From the NCBI GenBank assembly GCA_037893245.1, contig JBAIAA010000745.1, positions 310,001 through 374,000 on the forward strand: 64,000 nt of DNA, given 5' to 3'. The notes below the pieces were generated by a model. That model worked only from the letters and a program-made list of their open reading frames with translations. It made no database searches and was not told the origin of the DNA. The translations under genes were made by a program, and so were the position numbers. Of this stretch, positions 53,131 to 64,000 are shown piece after piece. This DNA comes from Crossaster papposus (Eukaryota; Echinodermata; Asteroidea; Velatida; Solasteridae). How positions within the stretch are numbered: position 1 is the stretch's first letter; the number at the start of each line of letters is the position of its first letter.

Positions 53131-56100
53131 CCAGCAGGATGCCGCGCTTCGCGCGGCACCTGGTAGCTGGGTGAAATCGTAACTTATAGATACACCTTGT
53201 TGACGTCTTAAAAACATAATGGATTGTATGACAAACAAATCGCGAGTAGAGTACCAGCTAGAAAGTATTTCGAGCGCACGAAATTATTTCGTAACGGTGA
53301 TTTGTATTCGTCATATGTCCCTTTAGGGGCTCCGTAGAATACCATCGACTCTGAATAAAAACAATCTTTGTAAAAATACTTCCCGACTTCCGAACTAATA
53401 ATACTCAATAGGCAGTCTATCTTCGCTTGCATGCTGCCTGCGTCTCGTGATTTTTAACAGGAATCGTACGGGAAACAATACGAACCACTTCGGGATTTCT
53501 GATTTACATCATCGTGAAAATCATGATTAAAAAAACCAACAGGCCGGCCATCTGACAGTGCGCCCTCAACTGACGTAATGCAGTCAAGTTTCTAAATTGC
53601 ATATTCATATCCAGGATCGACAGACAATTTCGCGACATTTTTGCACGATGAACGTTACATTTTGCACAGTAGCGATAGGTTTTGGAGTGTTTTTGGAGAG
53701 ATAATGTTGTAATATTTAAGTATCGACAATGTGAAGCAAAGAAATTTGCCCAAAAGGCAACACGAAAGGAATAAATCATTTTTTTAACGTTCAGAACCTG
53801 TGACTGAGAAGTGGTCGATGCGCACGAATTCGAAGCCGAAAACGAAGCTGGCGCTCAACTGGTACTCAACTGGTACTATGTTTCCACCGCAATAACCAAG
53901 TGAGTATAAAGCGGGGCACCAGCTCAAATAACACGGGATGCGCCGCCCAATCGCGAACAACAAACTCGGCAACAACTCGGCCACCGAGCGAGCAAGACGG
54001 ATACAATTATTTTGCAAAGGCTTCGTGTAACCACTGATCTCTATAACTGGATAGGTCGAGCGTACATTGATGGGATAGCGAGCCGTGAAGTCACCGGCGG
54101 CCATGTTGGGGTATTCAAAACATTGCCTTCGTGCATGCAAAAGACGCGTAGACACGTCGAGAGTGAGACAGTGGCAGCAGCGATGGTGGGTAAAAATGCA
54201 TTAAAATCATTTGTAAATAAGTAAATTTATTAAATAAACTCAGTATCTATCTTTGAAAAAAATGTCAGGACTACGGTTTTAAGAGAGATTTAGGAGAACA
54301 TTGTTGGGCGAAAACGATATTTTTGTTTCCACATGAATTCCAGCGGGATTTTTTCATATTGTGGTCCTATCTATCATTTTATCTGAAAGAAAAACTGGGA
54401 TATTTCGAAAGAACAGTAGATTTATAGAATCAGTTGGTCTAGGATACCTTACAATATGATTGAATTCCACAATACAGGTATTTTCAGACCAATTTTGTAC
54501 CCATTCCATGAAGACTGTCCCGTTTACTTGCACGTCAAACAGTTCATGGTGGTAATTTGTGTACACATTCGTACACAACATATTGTGTCATGAACTATTT
54601 GACGTGCATAAATTTAATGTTCTGTAGAATTATCCCAATATCGCAATGATCACAGTTTTTTCTCTCACAATTCTGGAAGTGTAGAGCCACCTATTAATAA
54701 TAATAATAGTATTATTAAATGCATGGTGTAGGCCAAGGCTATCATGGTGAAACTTGGATGTAGACACGTATTTCCAATACTTCAGAACAATTTCATTTTC
54801 GCCCACAAATCTCTCTTAAAAAAGTAGTCCTGATGACATTCCTTACAGTGCTCAAATGAAATTTCACTCTCTGAAGAAATGGGTATGCCAAATAAATTGA
54901 GAATTTTGTGTTTTTAAAATAGCGTCATGTTACAACATTCTTTCCTTGGCATTTAATTTATACCTGTATATTTTTTTTCTTTGTACACTACAGCTAATTG
55001 GTTTACCCAAGTCCACTTCTTGCTACTAAGATGTCAGTCTGTACAGCTTATTACGGCTGGACAAGTCATAGGACGAACTGCTCCCATTATGACAGAGGGA
55101 CAACAGATGACAGCGAATGTCATAACTTATTTTGTTTAAGCTAAGCTATCTCGGTGTTCCACATCCCTATAGATGTGCTGCAAATATACTGCAGAACTCT
55201 GCATCTTGGCATTTCATGTTTCAACAATATAAGTACAGATAATAAAACAGTCGCAACAGTCACAAACCTATCTTTGTAACATGGAAATATATTGAACATG
55301 TGTTTTATGAAAACTGACAAATCTGGTTAAAATTGTAGTGTTAATATTCAAAGCAAATTATACAGATGTTAAAATGACATGGATTTACCCAGTCAGTGTT
55401 CTCCACAATCACTGGGTAGCGGCCGCCCTGTGTGCATGTTACGCTGTTCTGTCATATTTTTATGCTGTCAAATTTTGCTTTTCAATCATGGTTTTATTTT
55501 GCTTTCTTACAAAACAAATATTGTGTTCATATCGCACAAATATCTAGAAACACTCACAATTCAAAGTTAAAGCCGTACAAGGGTGTCCTATTAAAATTTG
55601 GCCTGTGAAGAATGCTGTCAAATGTATCTTTGCATAGTATCAACAATTATTATTCTAAAATGACATCGCAAGTTTTGTTTTGGTTTTCAATTCATAAACA
55701 GTCGGGGGTTAATTGTTTTTTATTTGGTTTTCTAACATCAGTAAACAATACATAATAAGCATATTGTTACTATGGCAGTAGTTATTACATGTTATATGTA
55801 ATGTATCAATGTAAAATAAAAGCATTAAGCAAAATTGAATCCATTGTGTGACTTATGTCATTATTTACACATGTGATTGATATTTTTAATTGTGATTTAT
55901 TTCAAGTTTCTCAAGTTCATAGTTTAAGCCATAGAGCTGTATCTTTATTATACAGCTCTATGGTTTAAGCTCAAAACCACATAATTATTTTTTTCTGTCC
56001 ACTTGTCCAGCAAGAATTTTTGGGACCCTTTCTAAAAAATTTACTAAACATTAGGTTGATTCTAAATCTGGACACTGCCTTAAAACCCCACGAACAAACC

Positions 56101-57131
56101 ATGATGTGCCAATTAAATTTTCCTGAAACACACTGACATTTTTTCAATTTTTTCAACATTTTTTTATTTTATCATAAAACTGGCACTTTTTAGTGTCTGG
56201 ATATAAAATTGAACAAAAAATTTCAAGAATTTCCTTAATCCCCCAAAACTCGTTTTGCCTTTTCCTATGGTTTGTGCATAAGGTTATGATGTGGAATTCT
56301 TCCCCCCCCCCCCCCAAAAAAAAAAAACCCCAAAAAAAACCCAACAAACCCCCCCCAAAAAAAATTAGAAGTTGGAAATTCTTGAAAATACTTGTCCGAC
56401 ATATCCCATAGACTTTGCACTGCATTGCATCGTCTCACACGAATGTCTCATATCTTTTCCAAAAAATAGGCCTATTTAACATTGAAACTTGGCGTATACA
56501 TGTAATTCTTGGGTGTTATTATGTTTAACTTAATTTTCCTAATCAAACTGGATCGTTTTTGTAACGTTAACTTCGTTTCCTGTGATATTACATTCGTTTT
56601 CTCGGTCGTGCGCTATACAAACGTGTGTACGCCTGCAATGTCTTTAATATCCCAATATGGCCGCTAAAGGCTTCACGTGCAGAGCCGCTCGACCTATCCA
56701 GTTATAGAGATCAGTGCGTGTAACGCAGTAGCTGCCGCTTAATCGCGAACAGCCAACAATTCGGCAACCGAGTTACGGTATACGATTTCGGGAAGGCTTC
56801 GGCCCGAACTCCGGCAAGGACAATGCAAAAATAATGCAATAGTTTACTCAAAAAGGCCCACACACATCAAGAGGCAATCGAAAAGCGACTGCACGTTTAT
56901 CAGTAACGTCTGTTTCTCCTAAATCTCACCACGGACGAATATGATTTTTTTTTAAATCTTATACCCCGCCGCACCGACGCCGGCGGCACACACGCACGGC
57001 GACGAGTCGCCCGACCAAAAGCGCCGCGTCTTTCCAACATGGCGCCAACCACGCGCCAAGATGGCGCGGCCCTGTGTTCCAAGATGGCAACGCCCAGGGA
57101 CAAGATGGCGCATTTTTCATCTTTTATAGTA
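53131..57131 (-). mobile_element. Helitron H3, interrupted by a TIR element
   Basis: Body 53131-54031 and 56725-57131. Its terminal CTAG has become CTGG (plus strand CCAG) and one hairpin arm has a mismatch. Interrupted by the 2.7-kb TIR element with duplicated CGTGTAAC. Shorter than H1 and H2, missing much of the CACGAAAT array and one internal duplicate. Head-to-tail with H4. Confidence 0.82.
54032..56716 (+). mobile_element. 2.7-kb TIR element copy B
   Basis: 2685 bp, CACTGATCTCTATAACTGG ends, exact 8-bp duplication CGTGTAAC at 54024-54031 and 56717-56724. Unbroken at ATTGATGGGATAGCGAGCC (54066-54084), which is the empty site for the H1/H2 insertion in copy A. It lacks about 50 bases present in copy A at 34029-34079 and about 20 at 33120-33140. 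Confidence 0.9.
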
Positions 57132-59127
57132 CTAGCGGGTTGCCGCGCTTCGCGCGGCACCCGCTTAGCTGGGTGGAATCGTAACTTATAGATACACCTT
57201 GTTGACGTCCTAAAAACATAATGGATTGTATGACAAACAAACAGAGACAAATTTCGAGCTCACGAAAATATTTGTTTTGAGCGCACGAAATCATTCAGTC
57301 GAGCTCACGAAATAAGTTATTTCGAGTGCACGAAATGATTTCGTGGGCACGAAATGAAATAATCAAATGATTTCTTCACGGTGATTTGTATTCGTCATAT
57401 GTCCCTTTAGGGGCTCCGTAGGATACCATTGACTCTGAATAAAAACAATCTGCGTAATGCAGTCACGTTTCTAAATTGAATATTCATATCCACGATCGCC
57501 ATACAATTTCGCGACATTTTTGCACGATCAAAGTTAAAATTGAGGCAATAGCGATATGTTTCGGAGTGTTTTTAGAGAGATAGTGTTGTAATATTTAAGT
57601 ATTGACAATGTGAAAGGAAGAAATTTTCCCAGAAGGCAACACGAAAGGAATAAATCATTGTTTTTACGTTCCAAAACTGTGACTACAAAATGGTCGACGC
57701 GCAGGAATTCGGAGCCAAAGCCAAAGCCGAAACGTAGTCACGTTTCTGAATTGCATATTCATATCCACGATCGCCATACAATTTCGCGACTTTTTGCACG
57801 ATTAAAGGTAATTACATTGAGGCAATAGCGATGACAAACAAACCGCGAAACTTAGCGAGTAGAGTACCAGCTAGAAATTATTTAGAGCGCACGAAATTAT
57901 TTAGAGCTCACGAACAGATTTTTTGGGAGCGCAGGAAGTCATTTCGTGTCCACGAAAACATTTCGAGCTCACGAAATAAGTTATTTTGAGTGCACGAAAT
58001 AAAAAACTCAAATTATTTCGTAACGGTGATTTGTGTCAGTCGTCATATGTCCCTTTAGGGGCTCCGTAGAATACCACGGACTCTGAATAAAAACAATATT
58101 TGTAAAAATACTTCCCGACTTCCGAACTAATAATACTCAATAGGCAGTCCATCTTCGCTTGCATGCTGCCTGCGTCTCGTGATTTTTAACAGGAACCGTA
58201 CGGGAAACAATACGAACCACTTCGGGATTTCTGATTTACATCATCGTTAAAATCATGATTAAAAAAACCCAACAGACCGGCCATAATGACAGTGCGCCCT
58301 CAACTGACGTAATGCAGTCACGTTTCTAAATTGAATATTCATATCCACGATCGCCATACAATTTCGCGACATTTTTGCACGATGAACGTTAACATTTGCG
58401 CAATAGCGATATGTTTCGGAGTGTTTTTACAGAGATAATGTTGTAATATTTAAGTATTGACAGTGTGCAAGAGAGAAATTTGTCCAAAAGGCAACACGAA
58501 AGGAATTAATCATTGTTTTTACGTTCCCAAACTGTGACTTAAAGTGGTCGGCGCGCACGGAATTCGAAGCCGAAAACGAAGCTGGCGCTCAAACTCCGCA
58601 ATAACCAAGGTATGCGCCGCCCAATCACGAACAACAAACTCGGCAACAACTCGGCCACCGAGCGAGCAAGGCGGATACAATTAATTTGCGAAGGCTTCGC
58701 GTAACGCAGTAGCTGCCGCTTAATCGCGAACAGCCAACAATTCGGCGACCGAGTTACGGTACGATTTCGGGAGGGCTTCGGCCCGAACTCCGGGCAAGGA
58801 CAATGCAAAAATAATGCAATAGTTTACGCAAAAAGGCCCACACACATCAACAGGCAATCGAAAAGCGACTGCACGTTTATCAGTAACGTCTGTTTCTCCC
58901 AAATCTCACCACGGGACGAATATGAGTTTTTCTTTCGTCGTCGCGAACCATCCGGCACCCCGCCGCACCGACGCCGGCGGCACACACGCGCGGCGCCGAG
59001 TCGCCCGACCAAAAGCGCCGCGCCTCTCCAACATGGCGCCAACCACGCGCCAAGATGGCGCGGCCCTGCGTTCCAAGATGGCGGCGCCCAGGGACAAGAT
59101 GGCGCATTTTACATCTTTTATAGTATA
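57132..59127 (-). mobile_element. Helitron H4, internally rearranged
   Basis: CTAG-hairpin end at 57132 with AGCGGG/CCCGCT outer arms; 5' end TATACTATAAAAGATG near 59127 (leading TC not preserved). Carries extra partial copies of the internal segment (57440-57830, 58300-58560) and two CACGAAAT arrays, so it is a rearranged or composite copy. Confidence 0.8.
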
Positions 59128-59286
59128 CAAATATTGACTGCTAGTGGTATAGTAAAACTATCCTCCCGAGGTGATCCATGGAGCATTCTATTTTCCCGAG
59201 GCGAAGCCGAGGGAAAATAGAATGCTCCATGGATCACCGAGGGAGGCTAGTTTTACTATACCGCGAAATAAAGCAGTCAATATTTG
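59128..59286. repeat. Long imperfect hairpin between Helitrons
   Basis: Arms of about 75 bases share CAAATATTGACTGCT, GGTATAGTAAAACTA and GGTGATCCATGGAGCATTCT; the loop lies in CCCGAGGCGAAGCCGAGGG. Confidence 0.85.
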
Positions 59287-59287
59287 T

Positions 59288-59649
59288 TTTATAACACCTC
59301 ACTCACATATTCTGCACAATTTAAGCTTCCTGAAAGTATAGTAATGACAAAAAATCTCCGAAAAATACGTCTCTCGATCATACGTGTACTTTGTTGCCTT
59401 GATGAACGGGTGCGAAGGTGATAGAGCAATGTTTACGCAATGCACCGAAACACACGTCTGGGTTTCAGTCACGCTTTCGTTGCTATGCGCATATTCGTGT
59501 GTTGCTATGCGCATATTCCTTTTTGCGTGGTATAGTCTTTTTGGATAGTCTTATTTCTCCATGGTACAAAATAGTAAAAATAGCAAGTGACACGTGCCGC
59601 GCTCTCGGCCAATCAAGACACAGAATCTGTGAGTGAGGTGTTATAATAT
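59288..59649. mobile_element. TIR element with TATAACACCTCACTCACA ends
   Basis: Exact 18-bp inverted ends, about 360 bp, no ORF of note. It may form one unit with the hairpin on its left, since both sit between H4 and H5. Confidence 0.65.
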
Positions 59650-59652
59650 AGA

Positions 59653-60539
59653 CTAGCAGGATGCCGCGCTTCGCGCGGCACCTGCTAGCTGGGTGAAATC
59701 GTAACTTAATATAGATACACCTTGTTGACGTCTTAAAAACATAATGGATTGTATGACAAACAAATCGCGAAACTTAGCGAGTAGAGTACCAGCTAGAAAG
59801 TATTTCGAGCGCACGAAATTATTTCGAGCTCACGAACAGATATTCTTGGAGCGCAAGAAGTCATTTCGTGGCCACGAAAACATTTCGAGCTCACGAAATA
59901 AGTTATTTTGAGTGCACGAAATAAAATACTCAAATTATTTCGTAACGGTGATTTTTATTCGTCATAATTATGTCCCTTTAGGGGCTCCGTAGAATACCAT
60001 CGCCTCTGAATAACAAACAATCTTTGTAAAAATACTTCCCGACTTCCGAACTAATAATACTCAATAGGCAGTCCATCTTTGCTTGCATGCTGCCTGTGTC
60101 TCGTGATTTTTTAACAGGAATCGTACGGGAAACAATACGAACCACTTCGGGATTTCTGAGTTTACATCATCGTGAAAATCCTGATTAAAAAACCCAACAG
60201 GCCGGCCATCTGACAGTGCGCCCTCAACTGACGTAATGCAGTCACGTTTCTAAATTGCATATTCATATCCACCATCGCCATACAATTTCGCGACATTTTT
60301 GCACGATCAAAGTTGAAATTGAGGCAATAGCGATATGTTTCGGAGTGTTTTGAGACAGATAATGTTGTAATATTTCAGTATAGACAATGTGAAGCAAAGA
60401 AATTTGCCGAAAAGGCAACACGAAAGGAATAAATCATTTTTAAACGTTCCCAAGCTGTGACTGAAACGTGGTAGACGCGCACGAATTCCAACCCGAAAAC
60501 GAAGCCGGAGCTCAACTGGTACTATGTTTACTCCGCAGT
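59653..60539 (-). mobile_element. Helitron H5, 5' part lost to the LINE insertion
   Basis: Begins with the CTAG-hairpin end and follows H1/H2 until about 60538, where the U2-LINE junction starts. The part that would contain the CAAGATGGCG cluster is absent from the window. Confidence 0.85.
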
Positions 60540-60568
60540 ATGCATCTCCTTTTGGCTAAGATCAAGTG
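60540..60568 (+). pseudogene. 5' end of U2 snRNA at the LINE junction
   Basis: CTTTTGGCTAAGATCAAGTG is identical to U2 snRNA about nucleotides 14-33. The preceding ATGCATCTCC aligns with the U2 start ATCGCTTCTCGGCC with small gaps. Similarity stops after AAGTG, where U2 continues TAGTATCTG and this sequence reads CTACCAG. Established: U2 sequence; Tx1-clade LINEs of the Keno type insert in U2 genes. Inference: the LINE RNA started at a U2 transcription start. Confidence 0.75.
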
Positions 60569-60595
60569 CTACCAGCTTGATCTCGCATCTTAGCC

Positions 60596-62362
60596 ATGTC
60601 CTTAAACAGGAACCGGACGGTAGAGCTGCATCTACCGCTGAGGACAGCACCAGCGATGGTCTTTACCCTTTTGGAGGAGCAGTTGAAGGAGCCTGAAATC
60701 GAATGTGTTCAGCAACTTGGTGAGAAGCGCTGGGCCGTGACGGCAACAACGGAGGCGCTTGCAGGACGCTTGCGTGGAGCAGACTTCTTCGTCGATGGAC
60801 AGCGGGCAACATTAACGTCAGCAGGGGGGCATACGACTTTCGTCAACATCAGATACGCGCCGGACGAGATGTTGGATGGCCCCATCGTCACCAAGCTGTC
60901 CCAGTACGGCCGGGTGGTAGGGATCCGCCGTGGACGTTGGCAGACAAGGCTTGGCTACAAAAACGGTACGAGGCATGCCCGCTTGGAGCTGAAGACGGCA
61001 ATCCCCAGCTACATCCAGGTTGGCGGGTTTCGTCTACTTGTGCAATATGAGGGACAGCAACAGACGTGCCGATCTTGCGGGGGCGAGGGACATTTCGCAG
61101 CGCAGTGCCCCAACATTCCGTGTTTTAACTGCCGTCAGCCAGGCCACCGTAGCGCGGAGTGTCCCGAGCCCAAAAAGTGTTTGATTTGCGGGGAAGTAGG
61201 CCACTTGGCAAAAGATTGCTCCCAGTCTTGGAGGAACACCACAGCAAGGAATCGACACACCATAACTTTTCCTCCACCATCCTCAGGCATGGAATGCGAA
61301 TCCGGCAGCGACATCGAGGTGAGAAAATCAAACCACCAGGTAGTCCCCGGAATACCGGCTCCACCGGGTTTCTGGGACGAGCCCCACCCCGTTCAAAAAC
61401 CTACTACCAAGCCAGTGAACACTACCAAGACGGTGAACACTACCAAGACGGTGAACACTACCAAGCTAGTGAACACTATCAAGCCAGTGGACACTATCAA
61501 GCCAGTGGACACTATCAAGCCAGTGAACACTATCAAGCCAGTGAACACTATCAAGCCAGTGAACACTATCAAGCCAGTGAATACTACCAAGCGAGCCCCA
61601 GTGACGACCAAAGCTGTGTCACCCGCCAAGTCCAATGAAACCCACAAGCCTCATAGAAAACCACAGTCCGCCGAGACCCGTGCCGAGCCCACGACCACGA
61701 CCACCAAGCCACTCCCGGTAAACCCCTTTGCCCAACACACGTTCACCACCAAGCCACGCCCAGTTATACCCTCCGCCCGGTCCACGGCCGCCACTAAATC
61801 GCGCCCGGCAGTGAAACCGGCGGAAAAGATTGCTCAGCCCGCTATAAATATGTACACGGCCGCGGCTCGTACGAGCTCATCACAGAAGAGCGCACACGTC
61901 GTGAAATCTGCTGGACCCAGCACGCGCGGAGCAACGGCCCTACTACCAGCCCAAACGACATCACAGCCCTCGACCCTCTTCCCGTCGTCTCCCGGCCTCC
62001 CGTCGGAACCAGCCCAGTGGAGCAAGCCCAGAAGCAAGCATCGTACCCCTAGCTCTACCTTCTTTGAGGAAAAGCTACAGTTCACTACCGAGGCAGCATC
62101 TGGACTGGCAACCCGCGACTGGGCTGTTGCAACGGCCAACACCTACGACGGGTTGGAGGATGAATTGGCTAAGGGGGTGACAGAGGTTTACGGTGAGCAG
62201 CCACTCACTGAAACCCTCAATGGCAGTGACTCGGGGACAGACTCTGACCGCTCGACGCTTAGCTGTGTGTCGATGGTCAGCAGCAAGCGTGGCAGATCGT
62301 CCTCGGAGGAAAACTTTCTACATAAGAAAGCCTACAAGGGGAAGCAGAAAAAGTGTTTTTGA
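60596..62362 (+). CDS. LINE ORF1 nucleic-acid-binding protein, three CCHC knuckles
   Basis: 588 codons, intact. Residues about 20-150 look like an RRM-type fold (FVNIRYAPDEMLDGPIV in the middle). Three zinc knuckles follow: C158-C171, C176-C189 and C195-C208, all CxxCxxxGHxxxxC. Residues about 265-335 are a 6-residue repeat KPVNTI/KTVNTT coded by an 18-bp tandem repeat (61407-61590). The C-terminal part is Ser/Thr/Pro-rich and ends basic (KKAYKGKQKKCF). Expected role: binds its own RNA to form the transposition particle. The ATG follows directly on the leader hairpin. Start choice is secure since it is the first ATG after the U2 junction that opens the frame. Confidence 0.88.
   Translation: MSLNRNRTVELHLPLRTAPAMVFTLLEEQLKEPEIECVQQLGEKRWAVTATTEALAGRLRGADFFVDGQRATLTSAGGHTTFVNIRYAPDEMLDGPIVTKLSQYGRVVGIRRGRWQTRLGYKNGTRHARLELKTAIPSYIQVGGFRLLVQYEGQQQTCRSCGGEGHFAAQCPNIPCFNCRQPGHRSAECPEPKKCLICGEVGHLAKDCSQSWRNTTARNRHTITFPPPSSGMECESGSDIEVRKSNHQVVPGIPAPPGFWDEPHPVQKPTTKPVNTTKTVNTTKTVNTTKLVNTIKPVDTIKPVDTIKPVNTIKPVNTIKPVNTIKPVNTTKRAPVTTKAVSPAKSNETHKPHRKPQSAETRAEPTTTTTKPLPVNPFAQHTFTTKPRPVIPSARSTAATKSRPAVKPAEKIAQPAINMYTAAARTSSSQKSAHVVKSAGPSTRGATALLPAQTTSQPSTLFPSSPGLPSEPAQWSKPRSKHRTPSSTFFEEKLQFTTEAASGLATRDWAVATANTYDGLEDELAKGVTEVYGEQPLTETLNGSDSGTDSDRSTLSCVSMVSSKRGRSSSEENFLHKKAYKGKQKKCF
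61407..61590 (+). repeat. In-frame 18-bp repeat in LINE ORF1
   Basis: About ten units of AAGCCAGTGAACACTATC with point variants, kept in frame. All three forward frames remain open across it; only the ORF1 frame is real. Confidence 0.9.
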
Positions 62363-62427
62363 ACTTTGTTTTGAATATTTGATTTTCGATGAACTGTTTT
62401 TGTTATTTCATTGCATTTTTATCAATT

Positions 62428-64000
62428 ATGGCTTCGTTTAAAATTGCTAGTTTGAATGTAAACGGTTTGAGGAATCGGGGAAAGCGCTGTCAAATTTTCG
62501 ATTTCTGCAACAATCAGAATATTGATATTCTGCTGTTGCAGGAAACTCACGCCTCTGGCTTTTTCGAGGCCAGAGCGTGGGCCAGAGAATTTGGGGGCGC
62601 AGGTTTCTGGTCCTTTGGGTCAACCTCGAGTTGTGGGACGGCCATCTTGCTGTCTTCACGCCACTCTTGGTGCCCTGCAGATCATTTGCGTGACAATAGA
62701 GGTAGGTTGCTTTCTCTCACGGTTACAATGCCCGACACAAAAGCAAAAATTCGCATTGTGAATTTATATGCGCCAAATAATCCCCACGAACGCCAGCTTT
62801 TCTTTCGCAATGAGTTACAACAGCACACACGGGGTATGAGACACGTTGTTTTGGGGGGAGATTTCAATTGTATTGCAGACCTTATTTTAGATTCTAAAAA
62901 TAATACGTCTCACTGCGTAACAGGAATGAACGAAATTAATAAAACCGTGAGAGAAAGCGGCCTCCTCGATATATGGCGGTCGCAGAATCCTTCAGACAAA
63001 AGATTTACTTGGCATTCCTCGAATTACAATCAAGCCACAAGAATTGACCGCATATATTTGTCACGTGAATTGTCTGCGGGTGCACTTAGCGCAATCACTG
63101 CATGTCCCCTGTCTGATCATGACTTGATCTCGGTTGTGCTTTCCAATCAAGTGAAAAATACGGGGCGGGGTTTTTGGAAAATGAACACTTCTTTTTTAGG
63201 GCGGGATGATTTTAGGGGGGTAGTTAAATCGGAGTGGGAAGATTGGATCTCAAAAAAAGATGATTTTAATAGTTTAATTGACTGGTGGGACAGGGGTAAA
63301 ATCCATCTCAAAAGTGCAGTGATTGCGTTTTCTGCTGGTGAAGCAAAAAAACGTAATTCGGAACGTAAAGAGCTCCTGAGGGAAAATCGGTGTACTTCAA
63401 GCTAAAATTGATCGCGGAGACTCGGCATGCGCAGAGTTGCAGACTTTAACAAATAAGTACAAATTGCTTAGTAAAAGTACCTTTTTGGTGTCTAACCCAG
63501 TTTCCGTTTCAGAGGAAAGTACCTTTAGGCCCCAAACAAGAAATCTTGAGCTAAAGCGCATGCAGGGTCTCCGCGATTGTTCCGGTCACACAATAACGGA
63601 CCCGGAACAAATGAGCGAAACTTGTAGGGATTTTTATTCCAAATTGTTTTCTGAAACAAACGTGAATCGCGAAGATACTGATTTCCTCAGGGGCTCTATT
63701 GATAGTTCACTGAGCCCTGACGAGCAATTGTTGCTCGAGGGGCCGGTGACTGTCGGTGAAGTGAGGCGGGCATTGTTCGGTATGGCGGCGGGTAAGTCCC
63801 CGGGTTCGGACGGCTTGCCCGCTGAATTTTATAAAGCGTTCTTCAGTGATATGGGTCAAGAATTATGTAATATGGTTAATTGTGTTTTAGAGGAAGGTCG
63901 TTTATGTAAAAGTCAAAGGTTGGGTCTTATTTCGTTATTATATAAGAACAAAGGTAGTCGTCTTGATTTAGAGAATTGGAGACCCATATCACTGTTGAAT
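62428..64000 (+). CDS. LINE ORF2: APE endonuclease and reverse transcriptase (frameshifted, partial)
   Basis: ATG at 62428-62430 opens MASFKIASLNVNGLRNRGKR. APE motifs in order: NVNGLR, LLLQETH (catalytic Glu), VNLYAPN, VVLGGDFNC (Asp/Asn), TRIDRIYLS, and SDHDLI (Asp-His). That frame stops at 63403-63405. The same protein continues in the next frame from about 63395 (QAKIDRGDSACAELQ), so there is a one-base gain or two-base loss near 63390. The continuing frame reaches the RT start GMAAGKSPGSDGLPAEFYKA and LENWRPISLLN at the window edge. The GKSPGxDGxPxEFY form is typical of L1/Tx1 RTs. The catalytic RT core lies outside the window. Confidence 0.88.

Larger units (their letters stand above)
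60569..64000 (+). mobile_element. Tx1/L1-type LINE (Keno-like), runs off the window
   Basis: Two-ORF layout: ORF1 with three CCHC knuckles (60596-62362), then ORF2 with APE endonuclease and RT (from 62428). The leader is only about 30 bases and folds: GGCTAAG of the U2 part pairs with CTTAGCC just before the ORF1 ATG, and ATCAAG with CTTGAT inside it. One frameshift in ORF2 near 63390 suggests a dead copy, but it looks otherwise young. It inserted in Helitron H5. Confidence 0.88.

Overview
Animal genomic DNA with no bacterial character: spliced exons, long introns and very dense interspersed repeats of many classes. The mix (Penelope, tyrosine-recombinase elements, a CR1-type LINE with a 2A peptide, a Tx1-type LINE, Helitrons, foldback elements, abundant TACATGTA words) fits a marine invertebrate, most likely a deuterostome such as an echinoderm, hemichordate or lancelet. 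The species cannot be fixed from this window.

Left third (1-24 kb): I find one host gene, on the minus strand. Three exons (11979-12093, 6201-6326, 5027-5091) join in matching phase into a complete calponin-homology (CH) domain of the neuron-navigator/DIXDC1 sort. A phase-matched serine-rich exon follows (4025-4177). A likely first coding exon lies upstream (23116-23340), and an acidic exon (400-572) may lie further 3'. The introns hold minisatellites, many small terminal-inverted-repeat (TIR) elements with visible target duplications (TTAA, TA, 8 bp), the 5' part of a CR1-like LINE whose ORF1 has a 2A peptide and a PHD finger, a decayed LINE tail, and a 1.7-kb foldback element ended by inverted 20-bp minisatellites.

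Middle (24-42 kb): palindromes, a 38-bp palindromic tandem array, a 122-bp satellite, and a 132/138-bp GCATCC satellite split by later insertions. A 2.7-kb TIR element (8-bp duplication) landed in the satellite. Two head-to-tail Helitrons landed inside that TIR element. Two tandem tyrosine-recombinase elements landed elsewhere in the satellite. A second copy of the TIR element at 54.0-56.7 kb supplies the empty site that fixes the Helitron ends.

Right third (42-64 kb): a 13-bp minisatellite abutting a 5'-truncated Penelope element (RT plus GIY-YIG) with a degraded hammerhead-like motif, a second foldback element, an interleaved inverted-duplication complex with fragments of a RecQ-like helicase and a Cys-rich protein, further Helitrons, and a Tx1-type LINE running off the right edge. 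The junction of that LINE begins with the 5' end of U2 snRNA, a strong hint of a U2-targeted element transcribed from a U2 promoter. No intact autonomous mobile element was seen.
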